Assembly (NCBI RefSeq): GCF_014066305.1
Contig: NW_023501039.1
Location: 62,001 to 126,000 of the forward strand
DNA from: Letharia columbiana
Lineage: Eukaryota; Ascomycota; Lecanoromycetes; Lecanorales; Parmeliaceae
Direction of reading: 5' to 3'
DNA: 64,000 bases
The notes beneath the pieces were generated by a model that had not been told where the DNA came from, did not search any database, and was given only the letters and a program-made list of their open reading frames with translations. Both the position numbers and the translations under genes were made by a program. Of the stretch, positions 1 through 13,117 are shown piece after piece; position 1 is the first letter of the stretch; every line of letters begins with the position of its first letter.

Positions 1-1914
1 CTAGTCTAAAAATTATAAGTTAATAATTTTATATACGCGAGAAATAATAATAGCGTATCTTATAATCGATCTTAAGAGAATAATTCTATATCGTAAAATC
101 TCTATACTTATATTTTTTAATTATATAATAAGATTCATAGTTATAAAAGTTAATATATATTATTTTCGCTTATAAAGACTAATAAGCTCTTTATTAAAAT
201 TTTTAAATTATTATAAAGATAAAAAGTAATCTCTATTTATAAGATTACTTAATTATATTAGATAATCTAATTAATAGCTTTAAGTTATTATCTAATAATA
301 TACTTATCTCTTATTCTTTCTCTTTTTTTATTTATCTTAAAATTATAAGATAGATAAGATTATTTAATATTTTCTTCTCTATTAAATCTTTTTATTATAA
401 GATTATACTCTTATTATTATTAATAGCGCTTTTCTATTTTTAATTATTTAGACTTAATTATATAGCTAATATAGATATATACTTTCTCTTTAAAATACTA
501 AATAAAAAAATTATATATATTAATATCTAATAATATTATAATATAGTCGATCTTATTATTTATAAAAGTATATATCTTTAACCTCTTATAATATCTTTTT
601 CTACTTCTCTAAATTTACGCTTTTAAATTTATCTATATTTTTAACTTTATCTCTCGCGATTAATATCGCATTAAGATTAATAATAAATAACTTTTATAAG
701 CGAGCTTTAAGTAGATTATATATTTCGAGAGTTATTATATATCGATAAAATTTAATAGTATAAGAATTTTATAAGAGCTCTTCTATCGCTTTACGCTTAC
801 GATTTTTAATATTAATTAAATAATTATAGAATTTTAATAGCGATAGAAATAAGAAGAATTCTATTAAAAGATTATTATCGCGAAGTATTCGCTAAAGATC
901 GTCTATATTATTTACTTCTATATATATAATTAAAATTATAAATTTAATTTCACTTTATAATAATAGAGAATCTTATTTTTTACTTTTAATAATAGATTAT
1001 TTATAATTCTATTATTATTTATCTTCTCGCTATATAAAATTACTATTACGTTAATTTTATAATATATATATTTATTAGATCTATAAATAATAGTATATAA
1101 AAGATATACTATAAGAAGAAAATAGAATATAAATTCTAAGTATCTTTCTAATTATCTTTCTAATTATTATAATATTATAATAAATAAAAAAAAAAAAAAA
1201 AAAAAGGAAGAAGTAGTATATAAAAAGCTTATCGTTTTTATCTCAATTTATAGCGCTCGCGTGAAATTTGAGATAATAATTAATATTATAAAATTGTAAG
1301 ATTTTTAAATAAAGAAGAATAAAATAGATATAATAAAAAATTTAAAGAAGAATTAAAGTTTAAATCTAAAGAAAAGTTTATAAGTTTAATTATATGCTAA
1401 TAAGTTAGTTAATAATTAATAATTAATTTTATTAATATATATAATAGAATAAGATAGAGTTAAGCTTAAAAATCTTAAATTTATATATATAATTAATTAT
1501 AAATTTAGAGTTACTACGCTTTTTAATTAAATTAACTAAGTTATTATAAATAAATAAATTAGTATTTATAATTATAAAAAAAATATAATTAAATAATCTT
1601 AATTAAAAAATAGATATATATTATTTAATTTTAGAATAACTTTTTTATTTTCTATTAAGATTTTAAGATTTCTTTCTAAAATTATAAAATAAAATAAGGA
1701 TTTTTAGATAAAAAAGAATTTTTAAATTTGATCTAATAATTATTAAAGCGTAAGGAATTTAAATATTACTTATTAAAGTTCGCTCGATAGCCGAATAGCT
1801 CGCTTACTAAAGTTCGCTTATTAAAGATTACTTATCTATTTACTTAATAGCTCTAATTAAAAAAATAATTATAAATTTAATTCGTAGATCTTTACTTATA
1901 AAAAATATAATATC

Positions 1915-2710
1915 TTATAGATTTTAATAGAATCTTTCATTTTTTAAGATAATAATAGAAATCTATTATTAAATATAATACTTATTAATTAAATAAGAAA
2001 ATAAGATATTTAAACTATACTTATAATACTTATAATTTTATAATAATAGATTTTTTTTATAATTTAATAGAATATAATTTTTAATATAATATAATTTTCT
2101 AAAAGTATAAATTAAATATTTTATATAGTATTAATTATAAAGATAATTAGAATTCTAAGTTGAATATAAATTTAAGATTAATATAATAAATAAATATCTA
2201 ATAGATTTTAATTAAAATCTTTTATTTTCTAAGATAATAATAAGAATCTATTATATAAATATAGTATTTATTAATTAAATAAGTAAGTATAATAAATATA
2301 TTTTTATATTAAAACTATTATTATAATATAGATAGTTTTATAATAATAACTTATTTTAATTTTTTAATATAATATAATTTTTTAGAATTATAATTTAATG
2401 ATTTTATATAATATTAATTATAAAGATAATTAGAATTCTAAGTTAAGAATTAATATAATAATTAAATATATATAGACTTTAATAAAATCTTTTATTTTTT
2501 AATATAATAATAAGAATTTATAAAAATATATAATTATTAATAATTAGATAAGAAAATATAATATATATTTATATTAAAATTATAATTATAATATAAATAA
2601 TTTTATAATAATAAAAATTATTAATTTTTTAATATAATATAAATCTTTTAAATTATAAATTAAATATATTATATAATATTAATTTTAAAGATAATTAAAA
2701 TTCGAAATAG
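1915..2710. repeat. Three ~285 bp tandem units in element A copy 1
   Basis: Three degenerate units begin near 1921, 2208 and 2489. Each opens with a ttttaat-aaaatctttta-type stretch, then an aataataa(g)aatctatta motif, and closes with attaattataaagataatt. Period is about 280-287 bp. The same array is present in copy 2 at 32578-33370, so it is a structural part of element A. No coding content was recognised. Confidence 0.7.
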
Positions 2711-2929
2711 AATATAATCTTATAAGTAATATTATAATTAAGAGTTATATTATAAATTAAAAAAGTCGATAATTTAATTATAAAGTTTTTTATTTTATTA
2801 TTTATAGTAGTTTAAAAGTCTATCTAAATTAAATTATAAGCTTTTAATCTATCTTTATATTTATATATAATTTAATATTATATAATTTTAGAAGTTTATA
2901 TAAAAGTAGTATATTCTTAATCTATAATA

Positions 2930-3500
2930 TTATATATTTACTATAAATTATTAGAAGTTAAGAATCTATATTCTATTATTAGCGAATTTTATATAAGAAT
3001 AATAAAAAGTTTTATTTGAAAAATTATTAGATAGAAAAGATTCTATTATCTTCTATATCGCTTCGATAATAGAATTTTACTAATAATATTTAATATTATT
3101 TCTAATTTTATCTATTATACTTAACGAAATTTCTCGAATAAGTTTTTAAAATAAAGCTTTTGAAATTAATAGCGTAGTTAATTTCTAATAATATTTAATT
3201 TCGTGAAAGACGATAGTTAGTAGGCTATAATTAGAAAGATAATTAGAAATATATATAAGACTAAATTTACTATTTAGATAAAATCTATATAGTTTTCTTA
3301 CTTTAGATATATAATTAGCGACGCTTTTTTCTTTACTTATACTCTTTTCGCTTATAATAGATTTTCTAAAAGTCTTATTACTTAACTTTCTAGCTACTTT
3401 TACTACTAATAATACTTAAAATATTATTTTATCTATCGCAATCGCCGCTAAAAGTATATTAAATCTTCTCTTTCTAAGTTTTTTATTATATTTTTTTTTT
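2930..3500 (-). pseudogene. Possible degenerate reading frame of element A (unknown)
   Basis: Read on the minus strand, this interval gives stretches of lysine/arginine-rich sequence interrupted only by stops that RIP can create from CAA, CAG or TGG. One stretch of about 70 codons, near 3420-3210, has no stop at all, which is long for DNA this AT-rich. The matching interval in copy 2 is about 33600-34160. No family was recognised. The case rests on openness alone, so it could be chance. Confidence 0.25.
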
Positions 3501-4014
3501 TAATAATTTATATATAGATAGACGTTCTTTATCTACTATAGTTTTTATATTTTTATTTTAAATATTATTAAAATTTCTATTTTTATAGATAATATCTCGA
3601 GTTTAAGAGATAGCTTAATCTTAAAATAAAATTATATTATTATCGCTGAGTATATTATTATCAAATATATATATTAACTCTTTATTTTTATTAATATATT
3701 TATAAGTTTATCTAATTTAGAAAGTTAGATAATTATAATAATAATTAGAAAAGAGAAGATTATATTTAAACTCTTCTTTATCATAATAATTAGAATTATA
3801 AGAGTTATTTCTTCTTCTTCTAATCGTATTAATTACTTATATATTAAAATTAATAAATTTATATAAATTTATTATAAAACTTATCGCTAGATTATAATAT
3901 TATTATTCTTATTATATATTAGAAGTTTTTAATCTCGAGCTTCTTTCGTAGTAAAGTCTATCTCTTCTTTTTCTAATATAATTAAATTTATTAATAAATT
4001 ACTCTTTAAATCTA

Positions 4015-4240
4015 CTATTTAATTACTTTTAAATCTTTATAATTAATTATTTTTAGAATTTTCTAATTAATTATCTCTAGAATTTTTTAGCTAATTACTT
4101 CTAAAACTTTCTAATTAAATATCTCTAAAACTTTCTAATTAATTATTTTTAAAACTTTCTAATTAATTATCTCTAGAACTTTCTAATTAATTATTTTAAA
4201 AACTTTTTAATTTATCGCTTTTAAAATCTTCTAACTAATC
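4015..4240. repeat. 24 bp minisatellite, about 9 units (element A copy 1)
   Basis: Units of exactly 24 bp of the form ctttctaattaattatctct with small changes; successive starts at 4107, 4131, 4155 and 4179 confirm the period. A multiple of three would allow an 8-residue protein repeat before RIP, but this is not shown. The orthologous array in copy 2 is at 34668-34885. Confidence 0.8.
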
Positions 4241-4673
4241 TAATATTATTTTAGAATTAAAAAATTAAATAGCTAATTAAGAGTTTATTAATAAAAATTC
4301 TTTATTAAAAATATCTATATTTATTATTATATCTTTTTAAATATAAATATAAAATAAATAGTATTCTAAAAGTAAGCGATTTAATTAATATTTTAATTAT
4401 CTTTTTAATTATTCTTTAAAAGAGAAAACGTGTATAATAAATTAAAAGTGTAAAATAAAATCTAAAAAAAGATAAACTTATCTTATAAGATTTTTAGATC
4501 TAGATTCTTAGAAGCTTAAAATAGATATCTATTATTATATAAAAGCTAAGAAAAGTCTATTATTAATAATAATCCTTAAAAACTTTAATTAAATTATTAA
4601 ATTTAAAAAAATTTAATTAAAATTCAACTTTATAATATTAAAAATTAGCGTCGAATTTCTTTATAAATAAGAA

Positions 4674-4728
4674 TTTAAAAAAATACGAAAACGCGCTAGT
4701 AAACTAGCCTGTTTTTTTATTAGCGTAT
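4674..4728. repeat. Conserved palindrome / hairpin in element A copy 1
   Basis: The core 4688-4715 folds as AAAAC, a 2 bp mismatch, GCTAGT, loop AA, ACTAGC, a 2 bp mismatch, GTTTT. Outer arms (…aaaatacg / gcgtattc…) can extend the stem with an internal loop. The 28 bp core is identical in copy 2 (35336-35363), although the surrounding DNA differs. It might be a cis-acting site of element A; the function is unknown. Confidence 0.6.
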
Positions 4729-6570
4729 TCTTAAATTTCCTTATATTCTAGTTTTTTCTAATACTCTTTCTAATTATATTATCTTTTATAATAATATAAT
4801 TCTATTTAAATTTTCTTATCGTTTCTATTATAATATTAATATACTCTTTATAATATATTCTTTAATATCTTATAATAAACTTTTTATATAAAAATTATTA
4901 TTATAATTATTTTAAGTAAGAATCTAATTAAGTAAATAAATTTACGTATTTTCTATTATCTCTTAATATTATAAAAGCTAATATTATTAATAAAAGTAAT
5001 AACTTTAATTCGCTCTATTATATTATCTTTAAAGAAATAAAAATATTTTAAAAGCTTAAATAATAGTAAGATGCGAAAAATAGTAGATAAATATTTTAGA
5101 AATAAGAATATAATAAAGTCGCGTTAGTATTTAGTAAGTTTAAATATATATAAATTATTAAGAGTAATCTTAAGAAAATAAAATAATATAAATATAATAG
5201 CGAAATAGATAGCTAAGAAAAGACTTCTAGCTTTCTCGAAATATTAAAAAACTACTTTTAAGAAAAAGAAGGAAATAAAAGAAAGAATTATCGAATATAT
5301 TATATATAATTAATATACTTATTATAAATTTTAATTATTATTATAATTATTTTAATATCTTTCTAATATTATAGCTAATATTTACGCGTAATATTTTATA
5401 TATTATATTAAAGATAATAAATTTTATAAATAATTAGATTTATTAGATATAGTTTTAATTTTAGATTTTATTAAGAATATTAATATAAAGCGCGATAAGT
5501 AGCTCGATATAAAGAAAGAAGATAAAGATATAATTATCGATATATAATTAAATATTATTAATTAAAAAATTAAGCAATTTAAAAATTTTTAACTTTTTTT
5601 AGAGAATATAAATTTTTAAATAACGTTAATAGATAAGATATAAATATAAAAGATTAAAGTATTTATCGATATTTTCTTACTATAATAACGAGTATAATAA
5701 ATTATAATTAAATCTATTAGAAAGAAGATTAAATATCTAGAAATTTTCGAAGATATAATAAATTCTTAAAAGAATATTTATTTTTATTACGTAGAAGTCT
5801 TATATAACTTATAGAAATTTTCTTAAAAAAGAATTATTAAAATAATATTTATTAATATAAATTTTTCTCTATATTAATTTTAATTTTAATATTCTAATCT
5901 ATATTTAAATAGACTCGTTATTTATATATTAATTTTATTTATATTAAATTTATTTATAAGAAATCTTAAATTATAAAGTTTAAGAAAGTTTACTATCTTT
6001 CTCTCTTATATATATTTTTTATTAGAATAAAATATATAATTCTTAGAAACTATATAGTATAAGCGCTTAAGAATAAAAAAGAATAAATATCGCTATTAGA
6101 ATCGACTAGATAATAATCTAAGAATTATAATATAATAAAATATAGATTTATATTTAATAAGACGAGCGAAGAGATATAAGAGGCTTTTAAGCTTATTAAT
6201 ACTAAATTAATATATAAAAATATCGCTAATATATTTAAGCGATCTAAGCGCTTCTATAAAGATATAGATTATCTAGATTTAAAATCTTAATAAATTAATT
6301 ATATAATTCTAATTCTAGATTAAAGATAAGAATATAAATATTTTTCGCTATTATAATTATCTTTAAATAACGATAATTATAAAGATAATTAGAATTCTCT
6401 ACTACTATAAAAATATATATCGCGATTTATAATTCTTTATATAATAGATTCTTTTCTTAATTAGATTATATTTAAAAGTCTTAAATAATAAAATATTATT
6501 TAATATATGATTAGATATTTATATAAAAATAAGATATAAACTTTAATTTAATTAATAGATTTAATAAGAA

Positions 6571-7260
6571 AATAGAAGTAAGCTTTTAAGTAGATTAGAT
6601 AAAATATAATAGATAAGCGATAAGTAATTTTTAAGTTTAATTATTATTCTAATAAGTAGATTTATATTTTAATAGTATTATATAAAAAAAGTATATAAGC
6701 GTAATTTAGAGAAAGTCTAGAGTTTTACTCTTCGCGCGAATTATTATATATATAAATAAAGATAAGAGCTTAAATTATAAGAATATAAATAATATTAAAA
6801 TTAAATAAAATATAAGTATTAAAAATAATCTTATTATACGCGCTAATAATTAAATAGACTTTATCTTTTAAGCTACTCGAAAACGCGATATAGAATTTAA
6901 TAATAAGCTTTATTATAGTTTAGATATAATAATATTAATATATTAATTAATTAATATCGAGCTATTATAAAAATCTTAAAATATTAAATATAATTATATC
7001 TAGAAGATAAAATTATAAATCTTTATTAATATATAATTAATTTAATATATAATAATAAAAAGTCTATTATAAAAGCTACGCTATTTAAATTAATATTTTA
7101 ATTTTAATTATTACTCTTATTATTATATAAGTAATATAAAGCTATCTCTTATTTAAGTATATCTAATTCTTAATTTTAATTATTATTATAGATATTATTA
7201 ATTCGTTCTAGAATTATTAAATCTACTTTTATATATTTTTTATATCTTACTTTTTTTTTA
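6571..7260. repeat. Direct repeat R, first copy (element A copy 1)
   Basis: A ~690 bp segment opening with aatagaagtaagctttta and closing at a run of T followed by A. It is repeated in the same orientation at 9104-9790. The two frame a ~1.85 kb spacer, giving a repeat-to-repeat distance of about 2.53 kb. Forward translation gives a partly open frame in its second half, without a recognised family. It lacks TG...CA ends, so it is probably not an LTR. Confidence 0.7.
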
Positions 7261-7875
7261 ATTAGATAGCGATTAAACTCTAAATTAAAATAAATATTTA
7301 AAAGAAAAAAGTTTATAAATACTTAATTATATAATTTTATTTTTTTTATACTTTTTATAATTATTAGAATAATTAATAATATATAATTATATCTTATAAT
7401 TATATTTATAATAATTAATTAATTTAATAGCTAAAGATAAGTATATTCTCTTCTTTACTCTAAATAGCTTAACTAAAATAATTATAAGATTTAAATTCTT
7501 TTTCTATAATATAACTCGCTTTTTATATATTATATAAAGATAAATATTTATTTAAATAGAGATTATTAGAGCTAATTATAAAGTATAATAATAAGAGATT
7601 TATTCTTAAACTAACGAATTAGAAAAACTTCTATTATCTTATATAATACTTTAAAAATAAATCTTTAAATATAATAGCGTTTTAATAAATTTTAATTAAG
7701 TATAATTTAACGAATTAAGTATTAGAAGAAGAGCTTCGAGATTATAAGATTAGTTAACTTTTAATAGTAATAAATCTCGTATAAAGCTTAAGCTATAGCT
7801 CGCGTTAGTTATATATAATAAATATAATAATAATTAGAAAAATATACTATCTAATTTTTATTAACGCTTTAATAC

Positions 7876-7950
7876 TATTAAAGTAAAGGTAATATCTATT
7901 AAAGCGACGACGATAGCGATTAAAGCGACGATAATATCTAGTAAAAACTT
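7876..7950. repeat. ~21 bp variable-number repeat (element A copy 1)
   Basis: Short units of the type tattaaagcgacga(cgata), about three here. The corresponding place in copy 2 (38501-38590) has about five, and copy 3 has the array twice. A 21 bp unit equals seven codons. It lies in the spacer between the two R repeats. Confidence 0.55.
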
Positions 7951-9103
7951 TACTTTAACGCTATATCTAGTACTCTAGAATAGTATTAGCTTTTTCGAAG
8001 ATTTATTAATAATAAATTAAGTATATATAAGTTAAGCTCTTTACGTAGTCTATCTATATATTAATTTAAAGTTATTAAAAAATAAAAAATAAATATATAA
8101 CTTAACGACTACGTTATATTTTTAATATCGCTATAATAATATTAGATTACTTAAATAAAAGTTTAATATATAAAGAAGATAGTCTAATAATAAGAAGAAT
8201 TAATATAAAAAAAAAAGTTTTAGAAGAAAAGAAGGGGGGAAGAAAAGCTTAGATATCTATCGCGTATATTAAATTTTTAGATTATTTTAAATTATCTAGC
8301 TTAAATTAAATATTAATAAAATATTTTCTCTTTAATTTTAAAGATTTAAATTTAAATGAATTATATTTATTAAGTGTTATTATTTAATATAATCTTAGCT
8401 ACTTCTATAATAATTATAATTATTATTATAATTTATATAGATTAAAAGATAAAAAATTTAAGAAAGCGAGTTAGTAAGTAATTATCTTTATCTAATTTAA
8501 TTAATATTAAACTATTATAACTTATTAAAATTTTTATATATTTTATTTTTACTTTTTTATCTTTAAGTCTTACTATCTTTATAGAAATAATTATTCTTTA
8601 AGCTAAACTCTATAATAATACACTTATAATAATACGCGATATATATTCTCTTTATTTCTAATATTAGTACTTATTAGAATTAACGCACTTTTTAATAAAA
8701 TAAGTTTTAATTAAAATTAAGAATAGCTTAGTATTTATAGATATTTATATAAACCCTTTAATTCTTTTATATATATTTATTAATTTATTTTTTTATAGTA
8801 ATTAAAATAGAAGAGATTAAGTCTAATAATTTACTATAATAGATATTAAATACTAATAATAATAGCGATATTAAAAAGTCTTAATATAGATTAATTAGAT
8901 AATAATTAAATTTTTAATTAAAATGAAAAGCGGAGAATAAGCTTAGTTAAAATAAAAATATTAAGAAATCGCGATAGCGAATAAATATATTTATATTTAA
9001 GAAGAAATTAATTAAGAAAGTAAAGAAAGCTAATATCTTAATTATTAACTATATTATAATTATTAAAAAATATAAAATTAAATATATTAATATATCGTTA
9101 TTA

Positions 9104-9790
9104 TAATAGAAGTAAGCTTTTAAATAAATTAGATAAAATATAATAAATAAATAATAAATAATCTTTAATTCTAGTTATTATTTTAGTAGATTTATATTTT
9201 AATAGTATTATATAAGAAAAATACGCGAGCGTAATTGCGAAGAAGTCTAAAATTTTACTTATTACGCGAATTATTATATATATAAATAAAGATAAAAGCT
9301 CGAATTAGAAGAAAATAGATAATATCGAAGCTAAATAAGATATAAGTATTAAGAATAATTTTATTATATACGCTAATAATTAAGTAGATCTTATCTTTTA
9401 AGCTACTTAAGAGCGTAATATAGAATTTAATAATAAGCGCTATTATAGTTTAAATATAATAATATTAACGCGCTAACTAATAAGTATTAAGCTATTATAA
9501 AAATCTTAAAATATTAAATATAATTACGTCTAGAAGATAAAATTATAAATCTTTATTTATATATAATTAATCTAATATATAATAATAAAAAGCTTATTAT
9601 AAAAGCTATATTATCTAAGTCGATATTTTAACTTTAATTACTATTATCGCTATTATACGAATAATATAAAACTATCTCTTATTTAAATATATCTAATTCT
9701 TAATTTTAATTATTATTATAAATATCGCTAATTTATTCTAGAATTATTAAATATACTTTTATATACTTTTTATATCTAATCTTTTTTTTA
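9104..9790. repeat. Direct repeat R, second copy (element A copy 1)
   Basis: Same-orientation copy of 6571-7260, diverged mainly by C/T and G/A changes. It is followed by the unique right end of element A (…tatatcgcgagaagatagc…), whereas the first copy is followed by …attagatagcgattaaactc…. The pair provides the substrate for the duplication seen in copy 3. Confidence 0.7.
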
Positions 9791-10176
9791 TATATCGCGA
9801 GAAGATAGCTTAGAGAAATATAGCTTATTATATTAAGCTATAATACTTTTAAGAGAATACTAAGAGATATATTAACTTTTCTAAATTAGCAATTTAATAA
9901 AAAGACTATAATTATAATATATATAATTTTATATTAGATAATAATATCAAAAATACGTAATAAATATATAAAATTATCGTTAATAATTTTAATTATAAAG
10001 TGTCGACAAATTTCGCGTAGCTGATATTAGAGAAAGATAAGCTTTTCTTATTATTAATAGATATAACTCGCTTTCTTTTATATATATAGAGTAATAAAAT
10101 ATAATTATATTTAATTTTATATCTTATTAATTTAGCGTAGTTATTAATTAGAATAATAATTAGAATAACTACTTCT

Positions 10177-10381
10177 AAATATAGAAATCTTAATCGAGAT
10201 ATTCTATATATATACTATTTTATAATATAATACTATAGATATATTATATTATAAAATATCTCGCTAAGATTCTATATTATATTAGATATAAGATTATATA
10301 AATCTTAATAATCTATATTATATTAGAGTATAATATAATAGATTAATATTTTATATTATATTATACCTTTTCGACTAGTAA
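10177..10381 (+). repeat. Right terminal inverted repeat of element A copy 1
   Basis: Runs from aaatatagaaatctt to ccttttcgactagta. Its reverse complement matches 20017-20233, 42009-42224 and 58990-59195, best in the outer ~16 bp and in an inner ~100 bp block; the middle differs. The sequence just outside (10382 onward) is element B, which supports this as a true element edge. Confidence 0.7.
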
Positions 10382-11076
10382 TAGAAGTTCTTAAACGATT
10401 TCTTCTTATCTATTACTTCTATATTAAATTTAAAGTTAAATATCTTAATATTCGATTTAGTAATCTTATTATATATTTCGAATATATTATCTAATTCGTT
10501 AATTATTTCTTAAACGATTTAATATAAATTTAAGATATTTTTATCTATTCTCGTTTTAATAATATTATATATAATAAACTTATAATAATCTTATATATAA
10601 TCGATTTTCTTAAGTTTAATAAAAAAGATTATAGCGCTTTATTTAAACTTCGCTTTAAGATATTAACGTTAACTATTCTACTTATTTTAATTATTAATAT
10701 TATAGAAATTCGAGATATCGAAATATTATTTATTTAATTCTATATTCTCTATATAATTTATAATAGAGATATAGTATAAATTTCGATAAATACTATTAAT
10801 AAGAATACTCGACTAACGAGATATAATCTTTATATTCTTCTTATCGAAGTTTTTTAAATTAATTAATATATAAGATTATTACTTTTTTAACTATTACTCT
10901 TTATATCTTAAATCTTACTTAAGTTTCTTATTTTCTTTAATAAGTTTTATAATATTAATACGATATCTATTATATAAGCTTTAAAGTCTATTATTAATTT
11001 CTCGCTTATAAAATAATTAATTATTATTATTATTTAGCTAGATATTAATTATTAATATTTTTATCTTAGTTTAAGC
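10382..11076 (-). pseudogene. Element B gag fragment, part 1 (minus strand)
   Basis: The reverse complement aligns with about 60498-59811, the gag region of the Ty3/gypsy element B further right. Together with 19358-20009 it makes one ~1.35 kb fragment split by the chromovirus insertion at 11077. The left edge abuts the terminal repeat of element A copy 1. In-frame stops are of the RIP kind. Gag would be the structural particle protein. Assignment depends on the linkage of the right-hand copy to a recognisable reverse transcriptase and integrase. Confidence 0.6.
11072..11076. repeat. 5 bp target-site duplication, left (taagc)
   Basis: taagc lies directly before the left LTR and recurs at 19358-19362 directly after the right LTR. 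It is single in the uninterrupted relative (reverse complement at 59806-59810). Five bases is the usual Ty3/gypsy duplication. Confidence 0.85.
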
Positions 11077-11240
11077 GATTACGAGCGTACTCTTAATATA
11101 TCTCTTAGCTCTATAGCTAGCGAGCCTTAACGAAGATATTTTCTATTATATTATATCTTCTTTTTATCTATATAATTCGATATCTTAGTTATCTTATTTA
11201 ATATATCTATATTAATATTATATCTATATTAATTCTAATA
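11077..11240 (+). repeat. 5' LTR of the chromovirus
   Basis: 164 bp, same length as the 3' LTR at 19194-19357. Aligned to the un-RIPped LTR at 28472 it corresponds to TGTTACGAGC…CCTGACA, with the first base changed to G and the end RIPped to ctaata. It would supply the promoter and transcript start. Confidence 0.85.
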
Positions 11241-11815
11241 CTATAACTAAGATTAATTTACTTATTTCATTTATATTAACGAACGAATTTAAAGAAACGC
11301 GCTAGTAAAGACTTTAATAAGAAATTAAGTTAAGTTATCGTATTTCTAGATAAATCTATTAGATAGATAATTCGATTTTAAAGTAAATCGAACTCGATAA
11401 ATAGTAGTTAAGAGATAAATAAGATATTAGATTATTTATATAATTAGCGAATCGAAAGAAATAGCTAATAACATTAATAAAATATTATTTAAATATTATT
11501 TATAAGCTTTATATAACTTCTCTATAAGATAAGAAACCCTCTAAGCGGAGTAAGTATACTCGAAAAACTACTATTTAAAGTACTTATAGTCTTCTTAACG
11601 TCTTAAATAATTAAGAAATAAGTATATTAAACCTCTATAAAGAAATAACCTTATCTCGAGTTTTATAGTAAAAAATTTTATTTTTAATATCGAATAATTT
11701 CTAAACGCTTTAAAGAGATTTTATTATTCTCTAATATATCTAATATTCTTAACACCTATTCTTTCGAAGTATTTAAACTCCTCTTCACTTTATTTTAAAT
11801 CTTTCTTTCTTCTTT
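11241..11815 (+). other. Leader between 5' LTR and gag
   Basis: The first ~230 bp are a RIPped version of 28645-28900 in the short LTR element (shared landmarks: gaattcaaagaaa, cgcgctagt and gataaataag). No plus-strand primer-binding site with the usual TGG start follows the LTR; the sequence there is ctataactaag. The remainder is AT-rich with no recognised gene. Confidence 0.6.
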
Positions 11816-13117
11816 TCTATAGCGAAGTTTAATATCGAAAGAATAAATTAAATTAAGATTCTATTAAAGTAAATTAAGTTTTAACGAGTATTAATTCTAT
11901 TAGATAATATCTCTAATAAGATAAATTTAATAAATATATCTTAGAATATCGCTAATAGTCTATAATTATAATATTAAGCTAAGTATTAATTTAACGAATT
12001 TATAACTATATTAAATAAAATTCGTTAGAAGCGAGATAATTTTCGAAAGATTATTACTCGATATTATATCGTCGTAATAAAAAAGAATCTAGCTATAAAT
12101 GATTTATACTAGGTCTATAGAATAATCGAGAAGATAAATTAACTAGTCTAAGACTTTTAAAAGAATCTAATTCTTCTATAGCGGAAAGTTAATAGTCTTA
12201 AGATATAGTTAATAAAAGATTTATAACTATTATTAATCGAGAAAGAATATATACCTAGATATTTAAAAGAGAAATTAGTTAAGATTTTAGATTTACCTCT
12301 ATTTATCGACGATAGCGACTCTATCTAAAACGATTAATTCTTTAGAATAAAATAGAAATTTAAGATTAATAGCGATTATTATCTTATTAAGAACTTTAAG
12401 ATAATCTACGTAGTCTTATAACTTAGTGATAAGACTATATAATATACGATATATAGAAGACTTCGAAACTTTATTAATCTATATTAATCTTTTACTAAGA
12501 TTATAAACGAGTTAGTTAATATCTATAAGAACTTAGATCGATATAGTAATATATTACGTAATATATATACTCTATAATAAGAGATTTAACTCTTTATTAA
12601 CTTCTATTTAGACTTTATTCGACTAAATACTATTCTTAACTATAATAAAATCCTTATACTAGAGTATTATCTTTTAAATAAATTAAGAAATAATCTAAGA
12701 GAGTTATAAGATATCGTAGAGAGATTTATTATCTTAAAGACTATAAAGAAGTACCTTCGAAAACTAAATAACTTATATCGTACTAGATATAAAGATATAG
12801 AGCTTAAAAAAGCTACTATTAAGCTAACTATTATACGAACTATAATTAATATACGTCTTATATCTATTACTAGAGTTATAATTACTACGTCTCTAGATAT
12901 TAAGATCGATTTAAAGTTAAGAAAATTAATATACTATAACTGCGGTAAGAAAGACTACTATCGAAAGAACTATATAATAACTATCTAAATCGAGGCTAAT
13001 AAAAAGGCCTTCGAGAAAGTACAACTTCACGCGTTAGAAATAGATGAAGAATTCAAAATCGATAACGTCGACACCACGAATAGCGATGATTCTTCTTCGA
13101 AGTCGGGAAATAAATAA
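11816..13117 (+). pseudogene. gag: gag of the chromovirus (broken)
   Basis: Gag would build the virus-like particle that packages the element RNA. From about 12050 one frame (codons starting at 12050, 12053, …) reads through the whole region with only RIP-type stops. Its middle resembles fungal gypsy capsid: the P-x-F-x-D-x-D motif near 12296-12315, then alternating helical segments. A CCHC zinc knuckle follows at 12935-12977, in which the first and last cysteines and the histidine are now tyrosine codons, as G-to-A or C-to-T changes would produce. The acidic, serine-rich tail runs to TAA at 13115. The start is uncertain. It overlaps pol in the -1 frame. Confidence 0.75.
13105..13111 (+). promoter_or_regulatory. 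Likely -1 ribosomal frameshift site between gag and pol
   Basis: GGGAAAT fits the slippery heptamer pattern X XXY YYZ in the gag phase (G GGA AAT). The gag stop follows two codons later, and pol is open in the -1 frame. The last base is probably a RIPped C, since in the pol frame it turns CAA into TAA. The related fragment near 57014 reads AGAAAAT, a G-to-A derivative. Confidence 0.55.

Larger units (their letters stand above)
1..10381. mobile_element. Element A copy 1, right portion (RIP-degraded, unclassified)
   Basis: This is the right part of a very large repeat that starts before the window. It aligns almost continuously with 30666-41028 (offset about 30,665 at the start and 30,650 at the end), sharing the tandem repeats, a conserved hairpin and both copies of a 690 bp direct repeat. 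CpA and TpG are nearly absent, so no reading frame is intact. It ends in a ~205 bp terminal repeat (10177-10381) that occurs inverted at 20017, 42009 and 58990. No transposase, reverse transcriptase or helicase motif could be recognised, so the class is open. A giant TIR DNA transposon is the simplest reading. Stretches not listed separately below are plain AT-rich sequence in which I see nothing else. Confidence 0.7.

Noticed and set aside
1188..1205. Poly-A run as a retroposon tail
   Set aside because: It recurs at the same place in copy 2 (31847-31863), so it is an internal part of element A, with no flanking duplication.
4015..4240. CRISPR array
   Set aside because: Adjacent 24 bp units without unique spacers, in a fungal RIPped repeat; it is a minisatellite.
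4688..4715. Helitron 3' hairpin or intrinsic terminator
   Set aside because: The hairpin followed by T resembles both, but it lies in the middle of element A copies, no CTRR end or Rep/helicase is seen, and fungal nuclear DNA does not use intrinsic terminators of the bacterial kind.
6571..9790. R repeats as the LTRs of a retrotransposon
   Set aside because: No TG...CA ends, no polypurine tract or target duplication, and no gag-pol in the spacer.
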